Of a stretch of 64,000 bases of DNA, positions 10,816 to 21,711 are shown piece after piece (the first letter of the stretch is position 1; each line of letters opens with the position of its first letter). The translations under genes and the position numbers were made by a program. Where the stretch lies: the NCBI GenBank assembly GCA_009617715.1, contig VTFK01000024.1, positions 682,001 through 746,000 on the forward strand. The letters are read 5' to 3'. Below the pieces are notes generated by a model that worked only from the letters and a program-made list of their open reading frames with translations, was not told the DNA's origin and searched no databases. This DNA is from Plectrocnemia conspersa (taxonomy: Eukaryota; Arthropoda; Insecta; Trichoptera; Polycentropodidae).

Positions 10816-11499
10816 TAGTGTGCCCAGAAAAGGTAGTTGCCAATTTTCTTCAAGTTCTATTGTACATTTCATATTTGGAATACATCTGAATCCACACTGC
10901 AAAAACGGCATCGACATATCTTAACCAAACTTTCGGATTTTAATCGATTTTTCTAGAGCTTCTGTTTCGAAATATTCCATTAAAAGATAAACTTTTACTG
11001 GTGAAAACGGTGAACGCATTGGTGCTCCTTCGGTGGAGTTGAGACAATGTTTTGTTAACTCCTTAATATGTTTCGAAGAGCTATGTTTTTTAACAATGTT
11101 GTTAAGGGTTTTCGCAATGGGAATATTTGTAAACAGCGAGTAAACATTAAAACTAAATAGAAGATCGCTTAATTTTATTTACCGAATTTTTAAAATAGTT
11201 TTTTTTACATAAGAAGTCATTTTTTCCAGTAGTGGTTATATATTTTGCTAAATCTTGAGTGGGTACATCCACCGCGCTGACAAATGCCTTAATGGTAACC
11301 TAATGGGAGACCGTGAAAACGTGGGTTTTTTTTTATTAAAGTTGCAAAGTAATTGGTTATAAAATATAAAACTCAAATGCATCAAATTTGTACTCAGTCC
11401 TAATTTTACTTTATGGAGCATGTTAGAAAAATACCGTGATTTGTCTTCGATCCACCCTTATATGATCGCAAGTATCAAGATTAGAAGCATGAATATTAT

Positions 11500-11830
11500 A
11501 TTACACACTGAGTAAGAGGTAGGGAGTAGGGGGTAGTAGTCAGCCGTCGTTTGAAATAATGGGTTAATCTATATTATTGGGCGAGTGAGCATTCCATTAG
11601 TAGATTACATTCGGGCCGTGTAAGGGCGAACTTCCTTGCGAAAGTATCGTTCGCCGCACACAAACAGATAAAACCGGCAAACTTATCTGGTCTCTCATCC
11701 TCGCGAGATATATAATACTAGCCGATATGAGATACGCAAACATTGCCTATGTCGTATAGTACACACAACTTGGCCGATTGCGCGCTAGTAAACACACAAT
11801 GTACGTAAATTTATTACTATGATTGGGTGG
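11500..11830. promoter_or_regulatory. GC-richer island with paired GATA sites
   Basis: The island contains an inverted pair of GATA-type sites, CAGATAA (11665-11671) and TTATCTG (11683-11689), 11 bp apart. It also has GGGTTAATCTATATTATTGGG upstream and GATTGGGTGGGGC near 11821-11833. No coding frame of note crosses it. Candidate enhancer; function inferred from motif arrangement only. Confidence 0.4.
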
Positions 11831-13655
11831 GGCTCGTAAAATTTCTCTGGCATTTCAATCACATACTATTTTAACAATATACATTCATACGAATCGATTA
11901 AATGAATAACTTGTTTTTAATATACTAATATGTGATTTGAAGTATTATTTAAGACTTTATGTGACATTAATTCCACCTACATATTAAAATCTATCAATCA
12001 AATTTGAGTTATATTCTTCTTAAACAATTTTGAATGCTACTAATTCTATCGTTTATTGAATTCACTACACTTTTTAAAACAGTGCAGGTCTTACTAACAC
12101 TAAAAAATTAATCATTAATTATAATCATGCAAAAATTAAAGTAAAATCGAAAACATTATTTAAAAAAATGAAACAGTAAATTTCAGATCCAATTTGGATT
12201 TAGAGTTAATTTATATACTAAGAATTTGTGTTTTTGGTATTTTTTACAATTAAAGAAATTAAGATTCTTGCTTTGATATAAAAAATATTTATTTCAATTA
12301 CAATGTATATTGTATCAATTTTATGTTTATATGTGTATTATTACAAACAGAAAAAGTCATATCAGCAAATTCTAATAATAGGTCCTTATCATTGTTAAAA
12401 TTAATGTGTCTTAATTTTAAATTAAGGCTCTATAAAAATGTCATATATACTGATAATGTTCAATTTATATTATACAGTTAATAAATGATCAAAGGTAAAT
12501 ATTACATTGTATAAAATATTAATTTCAGTAGACATATTCACTGATACTTAGCGCTTTAATAGTAATATTAGCTATAGCGAATATCAATATTAGCTTTAGT
12601 GCTTTTGTCTTACAACAAAATCCTTTAAACTTAACTTACGTATAACTTTAATTTGTTTTTTTCTCGTTTGAATAATCGAACTCTACTTTTTATTGACAGA
12701 AGTAGATTTAATTTGAAGCTATATTGCAAAATCGATTTTTTTATTAAGATTTCTATTGTCAAATTAAAATATAATCAATATTTGTATTTTCTTTATAATT
12801 GAGTTAAATTGAGGTATTTGAATTTTAATAAATTGCGCAAATACCTATCGTTAAATAAAAAACATTACTTATTAATTTAAGAATTTAACACAATATTATT
12901 GTTATTAATATATTTTTTTAAAGCTAAAAATATATATAAATAAAACATCTACGTACTTTTGTTAGAAATTATAAAAATAAAGTACATTTTGTAAATGTCT
13001 ATGTCTAATTAAAAACTAGATTCATGGCAAATAGTATGTTATTTATTATATATATATTTAAAAAAATTGTATTTTTAAAATTGCAGCTATTTTAATAAGT
13101 AAATAAAACACATTGTTTTTGAGAAATTTCGATTACTTTATTGTCTTTCTATTGATTTTCCATTGAATTCGTATGATTTATGAAATAGTTGTCATTGACA
13201 TAACATTAAAGTATGCATCAATAGAAATGGAATAAAATTTATGTTATTTTTACTTTTTATAGAATAAACGGCTAAACATTATAAATCGATTTTGTATTAA
13301 CTTTATAATGAATTAATTTTATGATTAAAATGAGGCTTAACTTCTGCGGCTGATTTTTTTTTAATTACAGATCAATCTGAGGTCGTTGTTAATTTTAAAA
13401 CCTAATTTACATTTTTAATCGATTTTTGTTTTATTTCAAAAGCATAAAATTTTCTCGAAATGAAAGCATCTATTTAGTGTTTAAAGAAAAATAGAATTAT
13501 CTCGAATAAAGTTCTCAAAATTCGAAATTTAAGTTTTTTTTACAAATACCTAAAAAATCCTGAGGCAAAATCTTGATATATAAACATTTTCCACATAAAT
13601 ATACCAAAGATTTTTTAAATACTTATTCTTATGTTCTAACAGTATTGGAATTAAA
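11831..13655. other. A+T-rich spacer
   Basis: No gene or element recognised over about 1.8 kb. Homopolymer A/T runs and short random frames only. Confidence 0.4.
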
Positions 13656-13659
13656 AATG

Positions 13660-13720
13660 TAAGGACCACCCATGATCATTGCTTTATTATTAGTAATGAA
13701 AGACTCGCTAAAAATGTTTT
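13660..13720 (+). repeat. Dispersed repeat family E, copy 1
   Basis: A CCACCCATGATCATTGCTTT...ATTAGTAATGAAAGAC segment matches 50048-50093 (ACACCCATGATCGTTG...ATTAGTTATGTAAGAC) and part of 58575-58612 (TTTGCTTC...TTTAGTTATGTAAGAC). The shared core is about 45 bp in the same orientation at three places. Probably a repeat end; class unknown. Confidence 0.45.
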
Positions 13721-14109
13721 GTAATTTGTTTGAGAAAATTACTTCAGCAATAATAATAATGCCTAGGCAATTTTCACTCAAACCGTTGGATCGCACTTTA
13801 ACAAAAAATACACTTTACACGACAATGGGATACTTTCCCGTAACTCTTATATACATTCAATATTAATACAAAAACTTTATTGACATATCTTACGCAATAA
13901 AGTTCAGAAAAAAAAAGTTCATAATGTTAAAAGGAGAAAATGATATTTTTTTTTTAATATTTTCACAATATCTATTAATTTTGTGCTGCACGGCCAAGTA
14001 CACTTTTCTTACAAATCTGACCATCATGATTTGATAGGTTTCTTCAATGCATCATGTTGCCCATTATACAAACAATAATTATAGAATTAAACATAAAAAT
14101 GATGAGCAC

Positions 14110-14215
14110 CATCATACATTAATTTTTCCAGGTCCTCATAACTATTGCCACAACGGGTAAGAATAGGGGACGCAATCGCGACTCTCTTGTGTACTTTTAT
14201 AGGGTTTTTAACTAA
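14110..14215 (-). mobile_element. Small fragment of non-LTR family A (ORF2 C-terminus)
   Basis: The minus strand reads TQESRLRPLFLPVVA, matching FRESRSRPLLMAVRA of the family at 10.5 and 48.5 kb and SRESRSRPLFLSVAARTS at 44.5 kb. At the DNA level, AAGAATA.GGGACGC(A/G)ATCGCGACTCTCT is shared with 44528-44560. Only this C-terminal scrap is recognisable and the rest is eroded. Confidence 0.6.
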
Positions 14216-14612
14216 TTAATGCAAAACATCAATAAAATATCTGTTAAATATTATTAAATTAAAAAATAGTTATCGGTTATTATTAATTATTTTAATTAAG
14301 CGATAATTTATTTTATAATCATTAAACTTTTTACATTTTGTAAGACATAACAAAAATCCTGTGCGAATTATTGATATTGATGGCGTCAAAAGGAAAATAC
14401 TTACTTTATTATTTCATACCCTTTGATCAGACGTCATTTTAGCTATTTAAAATGAGCAAAATTGATTTTACCAAATGGGATATTATAAATACATAATTTA
14501 TGCGAATTTATTGTAAATATAATAGGTAATAATGTTTGTAACAAATTTGATAAACATAAAGTTTAGATAAAATCTCTGCGTCTTGAAACAACAAATTCAA
14601 AAACGAATCACT

Positions 14613-14945
14613 AACTTCACAAAAATTTGCGACGCACACCTGTTTTTGAAATAACCATTAAACGATAGTAAAGGGTGTGCCTTTTCAACATTTACGACCC
14701 GTAATTCTTTTTACAAAAATATCTCAAAATAATTGTATTTTGCTTCACAATAGCCTTCGTAACGAGCTGAAAAATACATAAATAGCACGTAAGTGTTCTG
14801 ACATCATCCCTCCGCCAGTTTTTCCACCACCGCTCGGAGAAAACATCTCGCCATTTTTTGTCTGTCGCAACATATTTAAATGTGTTCTAATGAAACTCTA
14901 GCTAGATTCCACCTGCGTCTCACTGGCTACAAAGTCATCACCTCA
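14613..14945. repeat. Composite repeat segment shared with 45.3 kb and 55.2 kb
   Basis: At 14613-14639 a 27-bp sequence (core AAATTTGCGACGCACAC) recurs exactly, inverted, at 45325-45351. At 14799-14945 a block (TGACATCATCCCTCCGCC, CCACCACCGCTCGGAGAAAA, ATCTCGCC, then CTGCGTCT and AAGTCAT) matches 55187-55290 inside the hAT-like element. The 55-kb copy lacks a stretch between the blocks. This suggests fragments of older DNA elements; no transposase was seen here. Confidence 0.55.
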
Positions 14946-15063
14946 TAGGGTTCTCAAACCTTGAAAATAAAAATAAACTAATTGGAACAAAGGTGGAAAA
15001 AGGTTGTTGATAATGAGAGAAACTATATAAATTGTGTTTTTTTTTTAATATAAATAAATATTT

Positions 15064-15112
15064 AAATGCTTGGTAATAAAAGGCGCGTGAATTATGAAAT
15101 TATCAAGCATTT
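15064..15112. other. Short hairpin
   Basis: AAATGCTTGGTAAT (15064-15077) pairs with ATTATCAAGCATTT (15099-15112) in 13 of 14 positions, the exception being a G-U wobble. The loop of about 21 nt contains GGCGCGTG. A+T-rich flanks can extend the stem imperfectly. It could be a tiny MITE or a chance hairpin. No known microRNA seed was recognised. Confidence 0.4.
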
Positions 15113-15219
15113 GTTTTATTATTATTTAAATATTTAAAAAAAAATATCTTGATTAGTTTTTGGTCGTACTTTCTAATATGATTCTGGAGTAATATTCTAA
15201 AAAATTCTCCAACACATAC

Positions 15220-15640
15220 TCTTGCTAGCGCTGCAGTCTAAGCACACAAAGACGTGGAGCTCGTGTGTCTGTCTGTGTATAACGGTTCCGCATGAAAATC
15301 TTACGGATAGAGATACGAAACGGTCCAGCAGCTGGGTATATCCTAATTTAGAAGCTATAACGGCTGCAGCTGGTGCCGTAGTAGCGTTTGTAACGGGGGA
15401 GACGAGACTCGTTATAACGTCCAGTGGCTCGTTTAACGTAACCCGTGCACTACCCCACACCACACCGCGCCATACCTAGGGGTATGCCACGGTGAACTTA
15501 GGTTCACCGCCAGGGGCCATTTCGGTTCATACATTCGATTACACGGTTGCCTTCCTGTGTTTTATATTAGAAATTAATACGATGCGATACTCATTATTGC
15601 CGCTGCGGGGTCTTTGCCGAAGATTGTGGTGGACACTTCA
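15220..15640. other. GC-rich island with two adjacent hairpins
   Basis: The block is GC-rich on both sides of two consecutive inverted repeats: CATACC-TAGG-GGTATG (15471-15486) and GGTGAAC-TTAG-GTTCACC (15491-15508), each with a 4-nt loop and separated by CCAC. Overlapping open frames on both strands (15222-15479 plus, 15197-15463 minus) are unrecognised and probably incidental. Could be a regulatory island or the end of an unidentified element. Confidence 0.4.
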
Positions 15641-16640
15641 ATATCCAGCCATTGTGACTGTTTTAACAATAATTTAAAATTTTTAAAGTATGAATATACG
15701 AATTTGTTATATATATACTTATTTATATATATGTGATGCATCATGATGATAGGAACTTGAATTTCCGTTAGCCAAACAGCAGGACGTGATCCTTACAGAT
15801 GAGACCAATAATAGTCTGTGTAGTAGAATCGAACATTGAATGTCGCTTTATATGTATTATAAATATATACGTATCTATATATATATTATAACTGCTTGAT
15901 TTTAACAGATTGAAAGTCTTGGGTGATATTTATAATGAATTCAATAAGCATTGATTTAGATATGTATTTATTAGAGAGGTAATGGATATGTCTTATGTTT
16001 TATTGTAATAAAAAAATATCACTCTATTTAATGCATTTGCATTGCAAAATCATGATATATAATATTTATATAACAAATATTTTAAACATCTATTAAGAAA
16101 ATATTGCAATAGCACTTCTCTATTAGAACCAAATAATTCATTTGAAGTTCTTCTTTTAAGTGTGTTTTGAAATTTAACTATAAAAATATGGTTCTTTAAC
16201 GTGTACCTGTAAAAAAATTAAGTGAGCATTTTATTTATTTATTATTGTACTAATAAAATATAATAAAAATATTTAAGGTAGACGTTCATTATTTCTATAG
16301 AATTAAAATGTTTTAATTTTCTAAATTGTTTAATTGCCTTTACTTATTAATGAATAATAAACGTCACAAAATAATGCTGTAATCTAAGAATTAACCATAA
16401 TTTTCTTGTAAAAGATTAAAATATACATGAAAGCTCAAAATATATAAAAATATAATATTTTACGATATATTTTGAATTTAAATTTCAAAACATATAAAAA
16501 CTGCGTTTATGTCAATTAAAATATTTTTATATTGATATACTGAGTTTAGTATTGTCCTCATCCACTGAACCACTCCTCTGTATATAAATAGTCGAATATA
16601 ATATAATCTATAAGTTTTTATTTGCTTATGACAGAGATGA
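15641..16640. other. A+T-rich spacer
   Basis: Nothing recognised. Confidence 0.4.
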
Positions 16641-17064
16641 ATGGTTAGTTGGTTGTATTAATGGTTGTCCGTGGGTGCGTCCGTGGGCTGTAGGCGTCCC
16701 CGTATAAGTCGCTCTGGATTTCGGACGTCGAGCTGAATCATTGGATGAGAAAAGAGAAACGGTGGTTTCTGCAATTTTACTGGTTCAAAGTTTAATCGCC
16801 CTTCTCTTGGTGGCGGTCCAAGTAGGAAGTATCTTGAAGTCAGGTGTATATGCGGGAATTTTCCGAGTAGCAGAGATTCATGGGTGTAAGAGTTCCACTA
16901 TGTACACTTTTAGCCCCTCCACAATAAACTTTGTTGTCCGCTCCTTTTCGGCCGGTCGACCAATCAGAGAAGTGTGGCGAATTTCTATGAATATAAACTT
17001 GCGTTGGCCGATAAGGGAAATTGGAAATGGGTACTCTATACGGGCGTCTCTACTTTCAAGGTGA
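16641..17064 (+). other. Island with a 107-codon open frame of unknown nature
   Basis: An open frame at 16741-17064 begins ATGGATGAGAAAAGAG. It encodes a charged N-terminus, then a hydrophobic stretch at about residues 10-32 (AILLVQSLIALLLVAVQVGSIL) that could be a membrane segment, then a basic, unrecognised tail. GC content and codon variety exceed the surroundings. CAAG|GTGATT near 17060 could be a weak splice donor, but no partner exon is visible. The upstream 100 bp is GC-rich (GTCCGTGGGTGCGTCCGTGGG). It may be a first exon, a conserved non-coding block or chance; I favour non-coding. Confidence 0.25.
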
Positions 17065-17394
17065 TTAATTCTTATCTTTTGTGATTTATGGCACTTATAT
17101 AATCTGTCAAGTGGTTTTACAACAGTGTATCTTTTTAAAAATAAAAATTTATTTTTTCTTCAATGATAAAAAATACTTTTTTTTGCGAGTAGAACTACCC
17201 CTTTTTATGATGATATTACTACCAACTGGGTAAGTCAATCAGGCATAAAGAATACCTACAAGTAATTTTTACCCATCAGACTTAAAGTAACACGTGTATA
17301 AATTATTATAAACTATTATGTGTATTAAAATTTACAATAAATATTTGTCACTGTTTTTTTAATATTAACGCATTTTAATAAATAAAAGTTTAAG

Positions 17395-17480
17395 TTTGCT
17401 GCAGGGATTCGAGCCCATGGCCTTTGTGTTACTAGTCTAAACCTTACAGAATTTTGTGTGATACTTTATTTTGCACAATA
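17395..17480 (-). repeat. tRNA-like SINE fragment
   Basis: On the minus strand ACACAAAGGCCATGGGCTCGAATCCC matches the variable and T-arm end of a tRNA, with a good Pol III B box (GGGCTCGAATCCC). No convincing A box or folded acceptor stem is present, so it is not a functional tRNA. The A+T-rich sequence after it fits a SINE body. Confidence 0.5.
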
Positions 17481-17489
17481 ATGATTGTA

Positions 17490-18480
17490 TCAAAGATGAG
17501 GTCGAAGTTTTATAGAATTAGGTTTACTGCTTGGCTGAACCAGATCGAACGGTTGAAGTTTTAGCACCTGCTTTCTCAGTTTTTAGTAGTCGCGGTTGAT
17601 TCGGCGCAGCTCTGCTATTTTGACTGATTTCTGGTTATTATATTGTAGTTGTAATTCTATAGACAAATTTAACTAAAGTTCGAGTCATGACATATGTGTA
17701 GAATAATAAGGGAAAAAAAGTCAAAGGTTCTTTTCAGTCCTCGGTCATTTCACTAATGCTGATGATTCGAGGCAAAACCATACTTTTTGTTTTTGTCAAA
17801 TATATATTATATATATACAATTTTTTTATTAATTGTTTATATTGTCTTAAAAAATATTTTTAATTGATGACTTTAGATAAGCTATTTTTTTTATATATGA
17901 AGGAATATCGAGGCGAATAATGAAAATGTAACATAAAATCTAATATAAATAAGTTATTTATATAATATGTAGTCCTCTGAAATATTTAATCAAAGTATGT
18001 ATAACATTTATAGATATATTATAAATTAGTTAAAATTAAAATATAATATGTTTAAAAATATACAGATTATTAAATTTTGCAATATATATATTTTCTTAGT
18101 TTGCTGATTATTGTATATTTAAACCATCATAACTTCATAGAAAAAATAATATTGTATTTTATTTTGATTAATAAACGAAAAATCTTCCATTAATTTAGTT
18201 TTTCACTATTTATGCCTGATAATAACTTTTATTATAATTTATAATCCATAAAATTATTTTAAATAAAACGTATAACAGATGTTCTACGTTTATAAATCGG
18301 TATTAATCCTATAAATTTGACAAAGAAAAATGTTACACAAATGTTCTTATACATAAGTATATTGTACAACATGTACCGTGAGAACAAATGGATTAGGGAT
18401 ATGACACCCCCAAGGCATATTCGAAGTAAAGTGCTATGGCTCCTTTCCATTTCCTGGACATAACATGCAAAACATCTTTA
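17490..18480. other. Mostly A+T-rich spacer
   Basis: A slightly GC-richer patch (about 17490-17770) precedes very A+T-rich DNA. No gene or element recognised. Confidence 0.35.
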
Positions 18481-18860
18481 TGCAAACACTTTAGTCCACC
18501 CTCATCCATATCAGATACTTATTCTCAAAGTCCTGCCAAGGCTTTGGACCCTCTCTCTCTCTCCCTCTATCTATCTCGTCGTACATAGGCCTCTCCATAA
18601 CAGAGGTGAGACCATTTCGCCGCCATGAATACTAACCAGAATCGAATCCCATGGTGACGCTTTCAAACCAGACGGGCGAAATTTAATGTTTGCACACAAT
18701 TATTATTGCGCGAGAGAGAGAGAGAGAGAGAGAAAGAATTTTCTTTAAAATGGGTCAATGCCGTACTCGCTCCTTTCTCTCTTTTCCTTTTATCTTCGCA
18801 CCTTTGCGCGGAGCCTGCGTGCTCTGATCAATAAAGATGCTGCCCGAGGTCACTACGCAG
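18481..18860. other. GC-richer island with CT and GA microsatellites
   Basis: Contains a pyrimidine tract (CTCTCTCTCTCTCCCTC near 18552) and a (GA)n run at 18712-18733, with TTATTATTGCGCGAGAG between them. GAGA tracts are targets of GAGA-type factors in insects, so a regulatory reading is possible. Simple repeat slippage is equally plausible. Confidence 0.4.
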
Positions 18861-20605
18861 GATCCTTTCTTTATTTAGAAATAAAAAATATATGCTTCAA
18901 GAAGCTGTATATTTAAGCATAATATAACCGTATATGTTTCCAAGATGTGAGGGATCTAAAAATGTAGTGTAAAGTTCTTATTGAATCATTATGGTAATTA
19001 GTTACTCTCCGCAATGAAAAATAAGCATTAAATATTGTGTATAATTTTTAATTATGCCAATTACAAATTTAATTTCAATGTTAGGTCTAAACTGTTCGAG
19101 AAAAATCTTGCTAAAACGGGAAAGTTTTGTGACACACAATAAAGAACCATCATTAAAACATTTAAATATATCTGAAGTACATCTACTTTATTTTTCTTAT
19201 ATATGTAGCAATTCTACCAAATGTGTATAAAAAATATGCTATTTAATATATGCAAAGTTAGGAGTGTATAGGACTAGTAATTATTCATTATAAATTCTGT
19301 GAAAACTATTTATAAATCAATTTTTATGACGCTGATAATTAATTATTATAATTTACGATACATACAATATATGTAATTAATTTAAAATTATCACTAAATT
19401 AATAATAAAATAAAAATCAATTGCGTATTTTACCATATTAATTCTATTATTAATGTGTCATTCCAAATTATATAATAACATAAAATCACAGTAGATTCAA
19501 AATTATTTTATTTTGTTAATTTCACTGGTATCGCCGTACATGTACGGTGGTCAATCCTTTACTGTGCTGTGATATCTTAATTAGTTATATTATATATTGA
19601 ATAACTGAAAAAATCATTGTTAAAAAACAATATTTTTAAATTATAATACAGTAAATGTATTTCTAAAGAAAATACTATTAACAAATACATAGCGCAAAAA
19701 AAAAAAAGCATTAAGAACTTTTAAACTGTTCAAAAAATTATCACAAAAGCTAAATAGATAAAAACATAATAAAACTCGAGAGCCACTTATTTGTATACTA
19801 TAATTAACATTTTAGACAATATAAATTATTATGGAAGAAATACATCAGTAAAAATGAAATTAACTTACTCCTAGATAACATAATAACAAATATGAATGCT
19901 GATAATTTAAATTATTACTCAAAAAGTTAAAAACCCACAATTATAATCTAGAGCCAAAAACTTTGATAAAGTTAAACTTTTATTTTACGTAGTAATAAAC
20001 CTATTTCAAAGTATTTTTAATAGAAGCTGAAAAAATGAATTAATGAAGCCATCGCAAAAACAAGATATTTTTAGGACTATACGAATTTAAAATTAAAATG
20101 AATTCTTACATATAAAACAATTTTGGCGGCCAACATGTGTCACACGCATGAGAAAATCTTGTACAGATTTATTTCTGCTGCAAATAAATTAGCTTTTCGT
20201 TGATTATATTTCTCGACAAAATTCAAGGACTAGGTTGTGATTATGAAAATCTCAGATGTTGCTCGTTCTGGGCTCAAAGAAAGTTTTTTTTATTTAATAT
20301 ACATGACCTTTGTAATACTATTTTGTAACTACATTTAGAGTTTATTGCTTTGATAGTTTTTAGCATAAAAATTACGTGTTAGAGTACTGATAATATGATT
20401 TTGCTTCAGTTTGACATATAAATTTTCGACTATATTTGTTCTGTGGAACTTGAAATACTTTGGGCTAGCCTTTTTTTATCAGTGATTTTAATATCAAATA
20501 GCTGTATGTGTATCATTGAGAAGATCATTTGCTTTAAAAGCGTTCATTGCTTATAGTTTAGGTTAATATTTAATCAGTAAGGCTCAATTGTAATTCCCAC
20601 AAATT
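18861..20605. other. A+T-rich spacer with one perfect palindrome
   Basis: No gene. CCGTACATGTACGG at 19534-19547 is a perfect 14-bp palindrome, a GC-containing site alone in A+T-rich DNA. Confidence 0.4.
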
Positions 20606-20609
20606 AAAG

Positions 20610-20780
20610 GAGTCTAAATGGCTCTGGCAGTGAGCCAGCGAGTTAATAGGTGACTTATAAATGATAGTTATGATAAGTTATGAATTCCATTCTAGAACGC
20701 ACGGCGTCACAGAAGGCTCAAAGAGACGTTAACTCTGCAGAGGGCCCGCCGCTTGGGCTCTACCCTTGCTCAATCATCTC
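20610..20780. other. Small GC-richer island
   Basis: Contains GGCTCTGGCAGTGAGCC (5-bp stem) and GCAGAGGGCCCGCCGCTTGGGC. No coding signal. Confidence 0.3.
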
Positions 20781-21439
20781 TTTTAATTAATAATAATTTA
20801 AAATTAAATTCAATATGTATTTTTTAAGGCTAAAATTGTGTTTTAAAAAGCACCAAAAATACAGTTTTCGAGCAATTTTTTTATTGCAGTGATAGTAAGC
20901 CCACCTGAAAAGTTGTCGACATATTTTTAAGTCAGAACTAACACGGTTTTTGATCTTAAACCCTTTCAAGTTCAGGTGATTTTAATGAGTTTTTTTATAT
21001 GCATTTCTGATTAATAAACATATTTAAATAATTGATTTATATTAAAAGGAAAATTCTATTCCTATTTTATCGTCTTTTAAAAGTTTTGTCTATTGCGTTT
21101 ATCTGATGCTTTATATATTTATTTTTTTAGTCTTGATAGATAGATGTGACCATTGGGCATCCAAGTTTCTTAATTATAATTTATGTATAATATTAAAGTT
21201 GCTTGTTAAGTCACTATATGTATTATATAAATCCATATTGACTTTAAGGTTGATTATTCATGAGCAGAGTTTATTATATTTGCCAATAATGTTTTCTAAG
21301 ACTATATTCCAATTATTTGCGTTTAATCAATCTGTGCTTTCTCCATTTTAACTTATTATTACCTTATGAAATTGATGTTCTATATAAAACATATTTTTTA
21401 TATTAAATATCTTACAATCTAAGAAAATAAATAAATATG

Positions 21440-21542
21440 CTATGCTCGTCAGTTGTAAGCGACAAACATTTTGGCAGACCTTCAACCAAAATAAATCCCG
21501 TAACAATCAAAAAGTCTGACGAGGCGAGATGAAAGAGCATAG
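21440..21542. other. Extended nested hairpin, candidate structured RNA or tiny MITE
   Basis: Three nested inverted repeats share one axis: CTATGCTC (21440-21447) with GAGCATAG (21535-21542); CTCGTCAG (21445-21452) with CTGACGAG (21516-21523); ATTTTGG (21468-21474) with CCAAAAT (21486-21492). The whole 103-nt segment would fold as a single long imperfect hairpin. No known microRNA is recognised, and no target-site duplication is clear. Confidence 0.45.
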
Positions 21543-21711
21543 AATAAAAATATAATGTATTGTAAGTTTCTAAAGTTAAGAAAAATGCGACTTAGTACTT
21601 TGTTTTTGATATGTTAACAAAAAGGACATTAATTATTAATTAGGTTTACCTTTCACTTATAACAAAATCTTTAGTTGAATTGTAAAACGTATTCGTTTTA
21701 TTTAAGAATTT

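Larger units (their letters stand above)
9786..11330 (-). mobile_element. Penelope-like retroelement remnant (RT plus GIY-YIG), interrupted
   Basis: Read on the minus strand from about 11330 down: VSAVDVPTQDLAKYI; FNVYSLFTNIPIAKTLNNI (reverse-transcriptase palm region); EGAPMRSPFSP followed by LMEYFETEALEKS; IELEENWQLPFLGTLII; KKEDGSIGHTVFRK...TDRF...SHHH; FPYIRRVTEKIGRTLMKHDIRT; and VYKISCADC, which opens the GIY-YIG endonuclease. The tail EHSFIENHKIAF...TKTLSNI ends at a stop near 9786. This order is the Penelope-like element plan: RT, linker, GIY-YIG. Several stops and frameshifts make it a pseudogene, and the catalytic RT aspartates of the YVDD-type block are not preserved. A non-LTR fragment (10429-10810) is inserted between the LPFLGTLI and KKEDGS blocks. 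The N-terminus is missing. Confidence 0.88.

Noticed and set aside
17395..17480. Functional tRNA gene
   Set aside because: A good B box is present but there is no A box, acceptor stem or anticodon arm that folds. Kept only as a SINE-like fragment.
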